Counted from the stretch's first letter, positions 39,222-48,516 are shown. The stretch: DNA of 64,000 nt from Rubrivivax sp. (GCA_019635285.1 JAHBZS010000002.1:1-64000), one strand, 5' to 3'. The notes: generated from the sequence alone by a model not told the origin. Translations and numbers: made by a program.

Positions 39222-40073
39222 ATGTCCCGCTACGACCCCGACTGGCTTAACGCGCAGTACGACAACCGCGCGCGCGTCGCCGACCATGGCCGGCATCTGG
39301 CGCGTTGGCCCGAGGCCTCGGCGCTGGCGCGCGCGCGCAGCGACTGCCGGCTCGATCTGCGCTATGGCGAGGGTCCGTCGGAGACGCTGGATCTGTTTCT
39401 GCCGCCGAAGCCCGGCGCGCCGGTGCTGGTGTACCTGCACGGTGGCTACTGGCGTGCGCTCGACAAGAACGACTTCTCCTTCGTCGCACCGGCCTTCACC
39501 CAGGCCGGTGCCCTGGTGGCGGTGCCGAACTACGCGCTATGCCCGATGGTGAGCATCGAAGACATCACCTGGCAACTGGTGCGTGCCTTGCAGTGGGTGT
39601 GGCAGCACGCGGCGCAGCACGGCGGCGACCCGCAGCGCATCGCGGTGGTGGGCCATTCGGCGGGCGGCCATCTTGCCGCCATGATGCTCAGCTGCCGCTG
39701 GAAGCAGGTGGACGAGTCGCTGCCCGCGCAACTGGTGGGCGGTGCGCTGTCGATTTCGGGCTTGTTCGATCTGGAGCCGCTGCGCCACACGCCTTTCCTG
39801 CAAGGGGACCTGAAGCTCACGCCGGCGTCGGTGCGGCGGCTGAGCCCGGCCTTCTTCCCGCGCCCCAAGGGCAAGCTCTATGCGACGGTGGGCGCCGCGG
39901 AGAGCGAAGAATTCCTGCGCCAGAACCAGCTGATCCGCGACGTCTGGGGACCGACGGCCGTGCCGGTGTGCGAGACGGTACCCGGGCGGAACCACTTCGA
40001 CGTGCTGGAAAGCCTGATCGAGCCCGGTGCCCGCCTGCATGACCTGGCGCTGCGCCTGTTGGGCCTGCGCTGA
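39222..40073 (+). CDS. alpha/beta hydrolase, kynurenine formamidase/esterase-like
   Basis: A 283-residue cytosolic hydrolase with the oxyanion HGGYW motif (about 73-77), nucleophile S146 in GHSAGG, and a likely catalytic His in GRNHFDV near the C-terminus. The layout and length match the arylformamidase-like branch of the HSL/esterase group. No tryptophan-degradation genes lie nearby, so the substrate is open. Confidence 0.86.
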   Translation: MSRYDPDWLNAQYDNRARVADHGRHLARWPEASALARARSDCRLDLRYGEGPSETLDLFLPPKPGAPVLVYLHGGYWRALDKNDFSFVAPAFTQAGALVAVPNYALCPMVSIEDITWQLVRALQWVWQHAAQHGGDPQRIAVVGHSAGGHLAAMMLSCRWKQVDESLPAQLVGGALSISGLFDLEPLRHTPFLQGDLKLTPASVRRLSPAFFPRPKGKLYATVGAAESEEFLRQNQLIRDVWGPTAVPVCETVPGRNHFDVLESLIEPGARLHDLALRLLGLR

Positions 40074-40219
40074 GTCAGGGCCGTTTGTGCAAGTGCAGCA
40101 TCGGCGCAGACTATGGGGCGCATTGAAGCTTCGTATTGGCGCCAAGCATGTCGATTTGCTAGGGTGCCATGCACCGTCGCACGGCGATGGGCCGATCGTT
40201 CACCAACCAGGAGTGTGAG

Positions 40220-40639
40220 ATGGGATTGAAGGGATCGAAGACGGAGCAGAACCTGAAGGACGCCTTCGCGGGCGAGTCTCAGGCCAATCGTCGCTATCTG
40301 TATTTCGCGAACAAGGCCGACATCGAAGGCCAGAACGACGTGGCGGCCTTGTTCCGGTCCACGGCAGAGGGCGAGACCGGCCATGCGCACGGCCACCTGG
40401 AGTTCCTCGAGGCGGTGGGTGACCCGGCCACCGGGCTGCCCATCGGCAGCAGCCGCCTGAACCTGGCCGCCGCGGTGGCCGGCGAAACGCACGAGTACAC
40501 CGACATGTACCCGGGCATGGCCAAGACCGCGCGTGACGAAGGCTTCGACGAGGTGGCGGACTGGTTCGAGACGCTGGCCAAGGCCGAGCGCTCGCATGCC
40601 AACCGCTACCAAAAGGCGCTGGACGCGCTGGTGGACTGA
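40220..40639 (+). CDS. rubrerythrin-type diiron protein without rubredoxin domain
   Basis: A 139-residue four-helix diiron protein. The metal-binding glutamates/histidines are in [33 protein letters not shown] and [11 protein letters not shown]. It lacks the C-terminal rubredoxin domain of classical rubrerythrin, so an outside donor is needed; reduction of peroxide is the usual role. AGGAGTGTGAG precedes the ATG at 40220. It heads a three-gene cassette with an Fe-S oxidoreductase and DUF3501. Confidence 0.92.
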   Translation: MGLKGSKTEQNLKDAFAGESQANRRYLYFANKADIEGQNDVAALFRSTAEGETGHAHGHLEFLEAVGDPATGLPIGSSRLNLAAAVAGETHEYTDMYPGMAKTARDEGFDEVADWFETLAKAERSHANRYQKALDALVD

Positions 40640-40667
40640 AGCCGGCGACCAGCAAGCGCAATCACAA

Positions 40668-40696
40668 CAAGGGGCTTCGTGCCCCTTGCTCGTTTC
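40668..40696 (+). terminator. hairpin after the rubrerythrin gene, possible attenuating terminator
   Basis: CAAGGGGC-TTCGT-GCCCCTTG forms a strong 8-bp stem followed by CTCGTTTC. The T-tract is poor, so it may be an intra-operon processing or partial-termination site rather than a full terminator. Confidence 0.45.
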
Positions 40697-40717
40697 AGGC
40701 ACCCCGAAGGCACCCCC

Positions 40718-42061
40718 ATGCGCGAAGGCAATCTCGAAGCACCGACCCGGCACGCCATCGCCTGGAAGGACCCCGCGTTCTACGACGAGGCCGCGGCCTT
40801 CAAGGAGATGGAGCGGGTGTTCGACATCTGCCATGGCTGCCGCCGCTGCGTCAGCCTGTGCCAGAGCTTCCCGAACCTGTTCGACCTGGTCGATGCCACC
40901 GGCGACGGCGAAGTGCACGGCGTGGCCAAGGCGGACTACTGGAAGGTGGTGGACCAGTGCTACCTGTGCGACCTGTGCTACATGACCAAGTGCCCGTACA
41001 CGCCGCCGCACCCGTGGAACCTGGACTTCCCGCACCTGATGCTGCGCGCCAAGGCCATCAAGTTCAAGAAAGGCGAGGTCAAGGGTGGCGAGAAATTCCT
41101 GGCCAGCACCGATGTGCACGGCCAGTTCGCGGGCATCCCGATCGTCGTGCAGGCGGTGAATGCCGTGAACCGCACCAAGTTCGCACGCAAGCAGATGGAC
41201 ACGCTGCTGGGCGTGCACCCCGACGCCTGGATGCCCGGCCTGGCGACGCAGCGTTTTCGCTGGGGCGCCGTCAAGTCGCCCTCCACCGTGGTCACCAACG
41301 GCCAGCGCACGCCGGGCAAGGTGGCCATCTTCGCCACCTGCTACGTCAACTACAACGAGCCCGGCATCGGCCACGACCTGCTCAAGCTGCTGGCGCACAA
41401 CGACATTCCCTACGTCATCGTCGACAAGGAAAAGTGCTGCGGCATGCCCAAGCTGGAACTCGGCGACCTGGACGCGGTGGCCGCGCACAAGGCGGCCAAC
41501 ATGCCGGTGCTGGCCAAGTATGCGAAGGAGGGCTATGCCATCCTCAGCGCCGTGCCCAGTTGCACCCTGATGTTCAAGCAGGAGCTGCCGCTGATGTTTC
41601 CCGACTGCGCCGACACGGCAGCGGTGAAGGAAGCGATGTTCGACCCCTTCGAGTACCTGATCGCGCGCCACAAGGACGGGCTGTTGAAGCTGGACTTCAA
41701 GGCGGCGCTGGGCAAGGTCAGCTACCACATCCCCTGCCACGGCCGTGTGCAGAACATCGGCAAGAAGACCGAGGAGATGCTCAAGCTGGTGGGCACCAAG
41801 GTCGAGCTGAGCTTGAACACCGTTGAGCGCTGCTCCGGCCACGCCGGCACCTACGGCGTGAAGACGCCCACGCATCCGGTGGCTATGAAGATCGGCAAGC
41901 CGGTGTTCAAGGCCATGGCCAAGGACGCCCCCGACCACATCGGCAGCGACTGCCCGATGGCCGGCCACCACATCGCCCAAGGCATGCAGCAGGCCGGCAC
42001 GCCGGCCAAGGCGGTCACGCACCCGCTGAGCCTGGTGCGCATGGCCTACGGACTGGAGTGA
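40718..42061 (+). CDS. Fe-S oxidoreductase with CCG domains (GlpC/HdrB-like)
   Basis: A 447-residue protein with an N-terminal two-cluster ferredoxin region (CHGCRRCVSLC and CYLCDLCYMTKC) and two C-terminal cysteine-rich CCG-type segments (KCCGMPKLELGD, and IPCHGRV with ERCSGHAG). This is the GlpC/LutA/HdrB-like plan for electron transfer between Fe-S clusters and a partner. The start at 40718 is preferred; the longer ATG at 40679 lies inside the hairpin. Its stop overlaps a GTG of the next gene. The cassette suggests it supplies electrons to the rubrerythrin. Confidence 0.9.
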   Translation: MREGNLEAPTRHAIAWKDPAFYDEAAAFKEMERVFDICHGCRRCVSLCQSFPNLFDLVDATGDGEVHGVAKADYWKVVDQCYLCDLCYMTKCPYTPPHPWNLDFPHLMLRAKAIKFKKGEVKGGEKFLASTDVHGQFAGIPIVVQAVNAVNRTKFARKQMDTLLGVHPDAWMPGLATQRFRWGAVKSPSTVVTNGQRTPGKVAIFATCYVNYNEPGIGHDLLKLLAHNDIPYVIVDKEKCCGMPKLELGDLDAVAAHKAANMPVLAKYAKEGYAILSAVPSCTLMFKQELPLMFPDCADTAAVKEAMFDPFEYLIARHKDGLLKLDFKAALGKVSYHIPCHGRVQNIGKKTEEMLKLVGTKVELSLNTVERCSGHAGTYGVKTPTHPVAMKIGKPVFKAMAKDAPDHIGSDCPMAGHHIAQGMQQAGTPAKAVTHPLSLVRMAYGLE

Positions 42062-42066
42062 ACGCC

Positions 42067-42651
42067 ATGCCCATCACCCCCGACAGCCTGATGACGCTGG
42101 AGGCCTATGCCAAGCACCGCAAGGCGCACAAGCCGCAGATCATCGCCCACCGGCGGCTGCGCAGCGTGCGCTTAGGCGAGCACATGAACCTGCAGTTCGA
42201 GGACGAGCAGACGGTGCGCTATCAGATCCAGGAAATGCTGCGCATCGAGAAGATCTTCGAGGAAGAGGGCATCCGCGGCGAGATCGACGCCTACGCGCCG
42301 CTGGTGCCCGACGGCAGCAACTGGAAGGCCACGGTGCTCATCGAGTTCCCCGACCCGAACGAGCGCAAGCGCGAGCTGGCGCGGCTCATCGGCGTGGAGG
42401 ACCGGCTCTTCGTCGAGGTCGAAGGCCACCCGCGTGTCTATGCCATCGCCGACGAGGACCTGGACCGCGAGAACGACGAGAAGACCTCGGCGGTGCACTT
42501 CGCGCGCTTCGAATTCACGCCGGCGATGCGCCAGGCGGTGCGCGCCGGCGCCGCGGTGCGGCTGGGCTGCGACCATCGCCACTATCCGGCGCACGTGGCC
42601 ATCCCGGCCGAGACGCTGGCCAGCCTGGCCGGGGACCTGGCGGCGCCCTGA
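42067..42651 (+). CDS. DUF3501 family protein
   Basis: A 194-residue cytosolic protein with the DUF3501 start MPITPDSLMTLEAYAKHRK and segments RRLRSVRLGEHMNLQFED and AHVAIPAETLASLAGD. Function is unknown, but it is repeatedly found with rubrerythrin and the CCG Fe-S protein, as here. A GTG at 42058 overlapping the previous stop is an alternative start. Confidence 0.9.
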   Translation: MPITPDSLMTLEAYAKHRKAHKPQIIAHRRLRSVRLGEHMNLQFEDEQTVRYQIQEMLRIEKIFEEEGIRGEIDAYAPLVPDGSNWKATVLIEFPDPNERKRELARLIGVEDRLFVEVEGHPRVYAIADEDLDRENDEKTSAVHFARFEFTPAMRQAVRAGAAVRLGCDHRHYPAHVAIPAETLASLAGDLAAP

Positions 42652-42848
42652 GCGGCGCGCGGGTGTTGTTTGTGTGTCCGGTCGTGCGGCGCGTGTCGTG
42701 CGAAAAGCACAGCTTCGACCTGGTTCTGGGGGCTTCCCCTCGATCGGGGGATGACGCCTCCTTGCACCCGCTGAAAAATTGGTGTCACGCGCCGCGGCGA
42801 TGATGACGCCAGCAGAGCCAGCCAGCGGGCGCGAAGGGAGACCGGGCC

Positions 42849-43391
42849 ATGCCGCAGACCTTGAATGTCGGTTCCAGATCGTTGTTCGTCACGGTGACGG
42901 CCTGGGTCTTCATCGTGCTGGCGGCCATGGCCAGCGTCTCCGCGCTGCTGCAGAACGCCGAAGTCGCCTCATTCCTGCCCGGGCTCACCGTGGTCGGCAA
43001 CGTGCAGCCGCTGCCGCTGCTGACTGGGCTGTTGATGGGTTACCTGCCCTGGCTGGTCGGCGCCGGGCTGCTGGTGTCGCTGGCCACGTTGGCCTGCGCC
43101 ATCGGGCTGCTGCTGCGCCTGGAGTGGGCGCGGCGCATCTTCATCGCGCTGCTGGTGCTGGCCATCGCGGCCAATGTCGCCGGTCTCTGGCTGCAACAGG
43201 AGATGCTGCAGTCGCTGGTCAGCAACACCCTGTCGCGTTCGCCGCTGCCGCCGCTGGCTGCCGATGTGTTTGGCGGCTTCGTCACCGCCGCGCGCGTGAT
43301 GGCCGTGCTCGTCACGGTCGGCGCCTGCCTGATGCTGGTGTGGATCATCCGGCGGCTGATGTCGCCGTCGGTGCGCCAGGAATTCGCCTGA
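42849..43391 (+). CDS. four-helix membrane protein, unknown function
   Basis: A 180-residue integral membrane protein with hydrophobic segments at about 13-33, 56-84, 94-113 and 141-165. It has no signature I recognise. A GAAGGGAG site lies 8-15 bp before the ATG. It ends 12 bp from the convergent MarR-GNAT gene. Confidence 0.75.
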   Translation: MPQTLNVGSRSLFVTVTAWVFIVLAAMASVSALLQNAEVASFLPGLTVVGNVQPLPLLTGLLMGYLPWLVGAGLLVSLATLACAIGLLLRLEWARRIFIALLVLAIAANVAGLWLQQEMLQSLVSNTLSRSPLPPLAADVFGGFVTAARVMAVLVTVGACLMLVWIIRRLMSPSVRQEFA

Positions 43392-43403
43392 GGGCGGTAC
43401 CGC

Positions 43404-44351
43404 TCAGCCCAGGCTGAGCTCCCAGGTTTCGCCGACCAGGTCCTTGCCGAAGCTGTGGTGCGGCTCGCTGGCCAGCAGCCGGTAGCCGGCGCGCTGGTAG
43501 ATGCCGCGCGCGGCCAGCAGCACGCTGTTGGTCCACAGCCGGATGCGCCGGTAGCCGGCCTGGCGCGCGAAGCGCTCGCATTCGGTGACCAGCGCCACGC
43601 CCAGGCCCAGGCCGCGCGCGGACGGCTCCACCAGCAGCATGCGTAGCTGCGCCGTCCCGTCTTCGACGGCCTGCGTCGCTGCGTCGCGCGCCTGCACCAG
43701 GAAGACGCTGCCGATGCGCTGGCCGTCGCGCTCGGCAATCCAGCAGGCTTCGCGCGCCGGGTCGAACTGCTCGACGAACTGCGCCGCGATCTGCGCCACC
43801 AGCGCCTCGAAGCGCATGTCCCAGCCGTACTCCTGCGCATACAGCGCGCCGTGGCGCGACGCCACCCAGCCGATATCGCCGGGGCGATGGGCGCGCAGCA
43901 CGAAGGCGCCCGGCGCGCTGCGGCCCCCCAGCAGGGCCTGGATGCGCGCGGCGGCCGCCAATAGCTCTTGCTGCTGCGCATCGTCCAGTGTGGCGAGCAG
44001 CGCCGACGCCTCGGCCTGCGAGCGCCGCTCCAACGGCGCGAAGGCGCGCCGGCCGGCGGCGCTGAGCGCCAGCCGCGTCTGGCGCGCATCGGTCTGCGAG
44101 CGGCTGGTCTTGACGAGGCCGCGCTCCTTCAGCCCGCGCAGCAAGCGGCTCAGGTAGCCGGGGTCCAGCCCCAGGCTGCGCGCCAGGTCGGCGGCGGTGG
44201 TGTCGCCGGTGTGCGCCAGTTCCCACAGCAGGCGCGACTCGGTCAGCGAAAACGGGCTGTCGAGCAGGCCCTCGTGCAGCACGCCGATGCGGCGCGTGTA
44301 GAAGCGGTTGAACTCGCGCAGCGCCAGCGCGCGCTCGGCAAGGGCGGACAT
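43404..44351 (-). CDS. MarR-type regulator fused to GNAT acetyltransferase
   Basis: A 315-residue protein. The N-terminal half (1-150) is a MarR winged helix with DLARSLGLDPGYLSRLLRGL as recognition region. The C-terminal half (160-315) is a GNAT fold with the acetyl-CoA motif PSARGLGLGVALVTECERFA. Such fusions couple DNA binding to an acetyltransferase whose substrate is unknown. The ATG at 44351 is chosen because GAGGAGTC sits just upstream; an ATG at 44378 is in frame. Confidence 0.9.
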   Translation of the reverse strand: MSALAERALALREFNRFYTRRIGVLHEGLLDSPFSLTESRLLWELAHTGDTTAADLARSLGLDPGYLSRLLRGLKERGLVKTSRSQTDARQTRLALSAAGRRAFAPLERRSQAEASALLATLDDAQQQELLAAAARIQALLGGRSAPGAFVLRAHRPGDIGWVASRHGALYAQEYGWDMRFEALVAQIAAQFVEQFDPAREACWIAERDGQRIGSVFLVQARDAATQAVEDGTAQLRMLLVEPSARGLGLGVALVTECERFARQAGYRRIRLWTNSVLLAARGIYQRAGYRLLASEPHHSFGKDLVGETWELSLG

Positions 44352-44405
44352 CGCGGACTCCTCGACAATCACGGCCATTGTCAAGTGGATACTTGCTTTT
44401 GGCAA

Positions 44406-44861
44406 CTATGTGAGGCGACTGCAAAGCCAGGCGCCGAGCGTCGGCGCGGCCAGCATCAGCAACAAGCCGAAGAGCATCAGGCCGCCTTGCCGCGGATCGA
44501 ACTCGGCGGCCAGCTGCGCGGCATCGAGGCCGCGCAGCTGGCCGATGAGCAGCTCGAAGCCGGCCATCAAGCCGCACCACAGTGCGCCGACCCGCCAGCG
44601 CTGCGCCGCAGTGCAGGCGCCGAGCCAGCGGCTCGACAGCGTGGCGATGCCCAGCACGAGGAGGCAGCCGACGACGAAACCGACGCGCCGCGCCGCGGGC
44701 TCGCCGATCTGCGGCACCAGCCACCAGCCGCGCAGCACGCCGTGCACGGTCTCGGCCAGCGCGATCGACAGCCACACGGCCCCGGCGCGCCCCCCCAGGC
44801 GCCGGCGGCCGGCTTTGCCCGACACTACACGCAGTTGTTGCTCCACCTGCCGATGATCCAT
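44406..44861 (-). CDS. membrane protein, unknown function
   Basis: A 151-residue protein with about four hydrophobic helices (VWLSIALAETVHGVLRG, VGFVVGCLLVLGIATL, GALWCGLMAGFELLIG, LMLFGLLLMLAAPTLGAWL). The ALAETVHG and PAARRVG segments recur in uncharacterised proteobacterial membrane proteins. It lies 54 bp upstream of the MarR-GNAT gene on the same strand, and its start overlaps the upstream region of the divergent GST gene by only 17 bp. Confidence 0.7.
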   Translation of the reverse strand: MDHRQVEQQLRVVSGKAGRRRLGGRAGAVWLSIALAETVHGVLRGWWLVPQIGEPAARRVGFVVGCLLVLGIATLSSRWLGACTAAQRWRVGALWCGLMAGFELLIGQLRGLDAAQLAAEFDPRQGGLMLFGLLLMLAAPTLGAWLCSRLT

Positions 44862-44878
44862 CCGTTGTCGAGGTTCCG

Positions 44879-45604
44879 ATGATCGACCTGTACTACTGGC
44901 CCACACCCAACGGCTGGAAGATCTCCATCATGCTCGAGGAGTGCGGGCTGCCCTACACCTTGCGGCCGGTGAACATCGGCCGCGGCGAGCAGTTCAAGCC
45001 CGCGTTCCTGGCCCTCAGCCCGAACAACCGCATGCCGGCGATCGTCGACGACGACCCGCCCGGCGGCGGGCCGCCGCTGTCGGTGTTCGAAAGCGGCGCC
45101 ATCCTCATCTACCTGGCCGAGAAGACCGGCCGCTTTCTGCCCGCCGACCTGCGCGGCCGCAGCGCGACGCTGCAGTGGCTGATGTGGCAGATGGGCAACC
45201 TGGGCCCGATGGCCGGGCAGAACGGCCACTTCATCCTCTATGCGCCGGAGAAGGTGCCCTATGCGCTGGAGCGTTATGCCAAGGAGGTGAACCGGCTCTA
45301 TGGCGTGCTCGATGGCCAGCTCGGCCGCACCGGCGCCTTCGTCGCCGGCGACGACTATTCGATCGCCGACATGGCCATCTTCCCGTGGATCCGCGTGTGG
45401 AAGGCGCAGCAGGTGCCGTTGTCCGACTTCCCGCACGTCAAGGCCTGGTACGAGCGCCTGATGCAGCGCCCCGCGTTGCGCCGCGGCATCGAGCTCGGCA
45501 AGGCGCTGCGCGCGTCCGGCGTCGACGACGAGGCGCGCAAGGCGCTGTTCGGGCAGACCGCGCAGACGCTGCGCGATGCCGAAGCTTCTGGAGGTACCCG
45601 ATGA
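44879..45604 (+). CDS. glutathione S-transferase, Ure2/YfcG-like
   Basis: A 241-residue GST. The N-terminal thioredoxin fold starts MIDLYYWPTPNGWKISIML, with the Asn region used by Ure2p/YfcG-type GSTs in place of Ser/Cys, and the glutathione-binding VFESGAILIYLAEK. The C-terminal helical domain has DDYSIADMAIFPWI. YfcG-type enzymes act on disulfides or peroxides. It is coupled (ATGA overlap) to a DsbA-like gene. Confidence 0.92.
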   Translation: MIDLYYWPTPNGWKISIMLEECGLPYTLRPVNIGRGEQFKPAFLALSPNNRMPAIVDDDPPGGGPPLSVFESGAILIYLAEKTGRFLPADLRGRSATLQWLMWQMGNLGPMAGQNGHFILYAPEKVPYALERYAKEVNRLYGVLDGQLGRTGAFVAGDDYSIADMAIFPWIRVWKAQQVPLSDFPHVKAWYERLMQRPALRRGIELGKALRASGVDDEARKALFGQTAQTLRDAEASGGTR

Positions 45605-46206
45605 TCGAATTCTTCTTCGACTGCAGCAGCCCCTGGACCTACCTGGGCTTCCACAACATCCAGCCGCTGGCGACCGAGCTGAAGGTGCCCATCCGCTGGC
45701 GGCCGATCCTGGTGGGCGGCGTGTTCAACAGCGTCAACCCCAGCGTCTATGCCTCGCGCGAGAAGCCCGTGCCCGCCAAGCGCGACTACATGCTCAAAGA
45801 CCTGCAGGACTGGGCGCGTTCCAGCGGCCTGCACATCGTCATGCCGCCGACCGTGTTTCCGGTGAACAGCGTCAAGGCGATGCGCGGCTGCCTGTGGCTG
45901 GAGCCGCAGGGCAAGCTGGTGCCGTTCGCCACCGCGGTGTTCGAGGCCTACTGGGGCCGCGACGAGGACATCGCGCAGGATGCGGTGCTCAGTGCCATCT
46001 GCAGGCAATGCGGCATCGAGCCCGAGGCCTTTTTCGCCGGCATCGCGCAGGACGCCGTCAAGGCGCAGCTGAAGGCCAACACCGACGAACTGATCCGCCG
46101 CGGCGGCTTCGGCTCGCCGACGATCTATGTCAACGGCGACGACATGTACTTCGGCAACGACCGGCTGCCGCTGGTGCGCGAGGCGCTGCTCAGAGGTTGT
46201 CGATGA
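45601..46206 (+). CDS. DsbA-family / HCCA-isomerase-like protein
   Basis: A 201-residue protein of the 2-hydroxychromene-2-carboxylate isomerase branch of the DsbA/GST-kappa fold. The active-site region is EFFFDCSSPWTYLGF, with C8-S-S-P rather than CxxC, so it is a glutathione-dependent isomerase-like protein, not a disulfide oxidase. GGFGSPTIYVNGDDMYFGNDR is the family C-terminal signature. It is translationally coupled to the GST gene. Its end overlaps the convergent S9 peptidase by 17 bp. Confidence 0.9.
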   Translation: MIEFFFDCSSPWTYLGFHNIQPLATELKVPIRWRPILVGGVFNSVNPSVYASREKPVPAKRDYMLKDLQDWARSSGLHIVMPPTVFPVNSVKAMRGCLWLEPQGKLVPFATAVFEAYWGRDEDIAQDAVLSAICRQCGIEPEAFFAGIAQDAVKAQLKANTDELIRRGGFGSPTIYVNGDDMYFGNDRLPLVREALLRGCR

Positions 46207-48115
46207 GCAGCGGCGCCACCGCGCCGGCCAGTTCGAAGCCGAGCACCCGCGCATAAAAGGACGCCTCGGCTTCCAGCGCGCGCACGATGTTCCTGGCGTC
46301 GCGGAAGCCGTGCTGCTCGCCCGCGAACTCCAGGTAGGCCACCGGCACGCCCCGCGCCTTCAGCGCCGCATGCATGCGGCGCGACTGCTCGGGCGGCACC
46401 ACCTTGTCCTCGGCGCCTTGCAGCAGGATCAGCGGGCACTTCAGCCCGTCCAGGTGATGGATCGGCGAGCGGTCCAAGTAGGTCTGGCGCGCCTCGGGCC
46501 AGGGGCCGACCAGGCGGTCCAGGTAGCGTGATTCGAACTTGTGCGTGTCCGCGGCCAGCGTCTGCAAGTCGCCGATGCCGTACAGGCTGGCACCGCAGGC
46601 GAAAGCGTCGTGGAAGGCCAGCGCGCTCAGCGTGGTGTAGCCGCCGGCGCTGCCGCCGCGGATGATCAGCCGGCGGCCGTCGACCTCGCCGCGCTGCACC
46701 AGAAACTGCGCGCCGTGGATGCAGTCCTGCACGTCGACCACGCCCCAGGCGCCGTCCAGCCGTTGGCGGTAGGCGCGGCCGAAGCCCGAACTGCCGCCGT
46801 AGTTGACGTCCAGCACGGCGATGCCGCGGCTGGTCCAGTACTGCACGCCGGCGCGGTAGGCGTCCGCGGCCATGCTGGTGGGGCCGCCGTGGCTCATCAC
46901 CAGCAGCGGCGGCTGCTCGCCGTCCGGCCCGCGGAAATCTTGGTTGCGCGGCGCATAGTGGAAGGCATGCGCCGTCCGGCCGTCGGCGCTCGGAAACTCG
47001 ATGGCCTGGGCCACCGAGGTGTAGTCCGGGTCGGTGTCCAGCGTGCTGCCGCGCCGCAGCAGCTCGATGCGCCCGGTGTCCAGCTGCAGCAGATAGACCG
47101 ACGTGGGCTGCAGTGGCGACGCGCCGGTGAAGAGCGCGCGCCCCTCGGCCGCGGCGACGTGGCCGAAACTGCTGCAGGGCGTGGCCAGGTCGCGCAGGTG
47201 CAGGCTGCCGGTGTCGAGCACGGCCAGCCGCGACACGCCCCGCTGGCCGATGCTGCACACCAGATGCCGCGCCGACGCGAAGGCATAAGTGGACAAGCCG
47301 AGGTTCCACATCGGCTGGCCGAACTCGGCCTGCATCGGGCACAGCGCGTCGGCACGCTCGTCGCTCCAGCGGTACAGGTTCCACCAGCCGCTGCGGTCGG
47401 AAACAAAATGCAGCCGCCCGTCGGGCGACCATTGCGGCTGCTGCACGGCCTCGTCGCGGCCGCCGGCGATGCGCCGGGCATCGTGCAGCCGGCCCGCGCC
47501 GTCGACGCCGGCCAGCCACAGTTCGCAGCCGTCCCAGGGCATGTCGGGATGGTTCCAGCACAGCCAGGCGAGCCGCCGGCCGTCGGGACTGAGGCGCGGG
47601 GCGGCATAGAAGTCATGGCCTTCGGCGACGACGTGGCCGCCGTCGGCATCGGCGTCCGCGCGCAGCGCGACCAGCGTGTTGCGCGGCTCGCCGGGCGCGC
47701 GGTGGTCCTCGCGCACCGCCCACAACAGGCCGCGCGCGGGGCCGGCGCACAGGTCGGCGAAGCGCAGCGCCCCCTCGGGCGTGATCGGCCGCGGCGCCTG
47801 GCCCGCATCGACGCGGTACAGCCGCTGGTCCACGAAGTGGCTGAAGAACAGCACGCCGCGGTGCATCAGGTAGGCGCCGCCGCCGTATTCGTGCACGCGC
47901 GTGCGCGCATTGAAGGGCGCGGGGTTCAGCTCCTGCAGCGTGCCGTCGGCAGCCCGCCGCATGACGACGCTGCGGCCTTTTTCGGTGGGCCGCGACTCCA
48001 GCCACACCAGGCTGTCGCCGTCGAAGGCCACCTCGCCCAGGCCGATGCCGGCGGCCACCGCGCGCTCGGCGCTCAGCGGCGAGGTCCAGCTGCCGTAAGG
48101 GGCGGTCTGCGGCAT
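46190..48115 (-). CDS. S9 family prolyl oligopeptidase-like serine peptidase
   Basis: A 641-residue protein with an N-terminal beta-propeller (about 20-380) and a C-terminal alpha/beta hydrolase domain. The nucleophile is S489 in GGSAGG; the Asp is in QGAEDKVVP and the His in GEQHGF, completing the triad. HGGPTSM supplies the oxyanion region. No signal peptide is present, so it is cytosolic. Its start overlaps the stop of the thioesterase gene upstream. Confidence 0.92.
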   Translation of the reverse strand: MPQTAPYGSWTSPLSAERAVAAGIGLGEVAFDGDSLVWLESRPTEKGRSVVMRRAADGTLQELNPAPFNARTRVHEYGGGAYLMHRGVLFFSHFVDQRLYRVDAGQAPRPITPEGALRFADLCAGPARGLLWAVREDHRAPGEPRNTLVALRADADADGGHVVAEGHDFYAAPRLSPDGRRLAWLCWNHPDMPWDGCELWLAGVDGAGRLHDARRIAGGRDEAVQQPQWSPDGRLHFVSDRSGWWNLYRWSDERADALCPMQAEFGQPMWNLGLSTYAFASARHLVCSIGQRGVSRLAVLDTGSLHLRDLATPCSSFGHVAAAEGRALFTGASPLQPTSVYLLQLDTGRIELLRRGSTLDTDPDYTSVAQAIEFPSADGRTAHAFHYAPRNQDFRGPDGEQPPLLVMSHGGPTSMAADAYRAGVQYWTSRGIAVLDVNYGGSSGFGRAYRQRLDGAWGVVDVQDCIHGAQFLVQRGEVDGRRLIIRGGSAGGYTTLSALAFHDAFACGASLYGIGDLQTLAADTHKFESRYLDRLVGPWPEARQTYLDRSPIHHLDGLKCPLILLQGAEDKVVPPEQSRRMHAALKARGVPVAYLEFAGEQHGFRDARNIVRALEAEASFYARVLGFELAGAVAPLLIDNL

Positions 48116-48516
48116 CAGCCCAGGACCAGCTGGGTCTGCGTGACCACGGCGCACAGCTTGCCGGCGTCGTTGCGGATCGTCGTCTGCCAGACCATCGTGG
48201 TGCGGCCCTTGTGCAGCGGCGTGCTTTCGCCGGTGACGGTGCTGCCGACCTTGGCCGCGCCGATGAACTTGGTGCTCGACTCCACCGTCGTCGTGCCCTT
48301 GCCTTCGGGCAGGTTGACGAAGGTGCCCACGGCGCCCAGGGTGTCGGCAAAGGCCATGTGCGCGCCGCCGTGCAGGATGCCGCCGGAGGTGCACAGGTCG
48401 GCGCGCACGGGCATCGTGGCGACGATGCGGTCGGGCCCCACCTCGGTGAGCTGCAGGCCCATCAGGCCCGGAAAGAGGGGTTGCAGCCGCTGCTGCAGCG
48501 CGTCGACCTGGCTCAT
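48115..48516 (-). CDS. hotdog-fold acyl-CoA thioesterase (PaaI-like)
   Basis: A 133-residue hotdog thioesterase. The catalytic region CTSGGILHGGAHMAFADTLGA matches the PaaI/YbgC-like HGG motif; the rest has the usual beta-strand VESSTKFIGAA and GRTTMVWQTTI segments. It is likely to hydrolyse a medium-chain or aryl acyl-CoA. It is cotranscribed with the S9 peptidase, with overlapping stop and start. Confidence 0.9.
   Translation of the reverse strand: MSQVDALQQRLQPLFPGLMGLQLTEVGPDRIVATMPVRADLCTSGGILHGGAHMAFADTLGAVGTFVNLPEGKGTTTVESSTKFIGAAKVGSTVTGESTPLHKGRTTMVWQTTIRNDAGKLCAVVTQTQLVLG

Noticed and set aside
40679-40717. Upstream ATG for the CCG Fe-S oxidoreductase
   Set aside because: It falls inside a strong hairpin and has no ribosome-binding site; the ATG at 40718 fits better.
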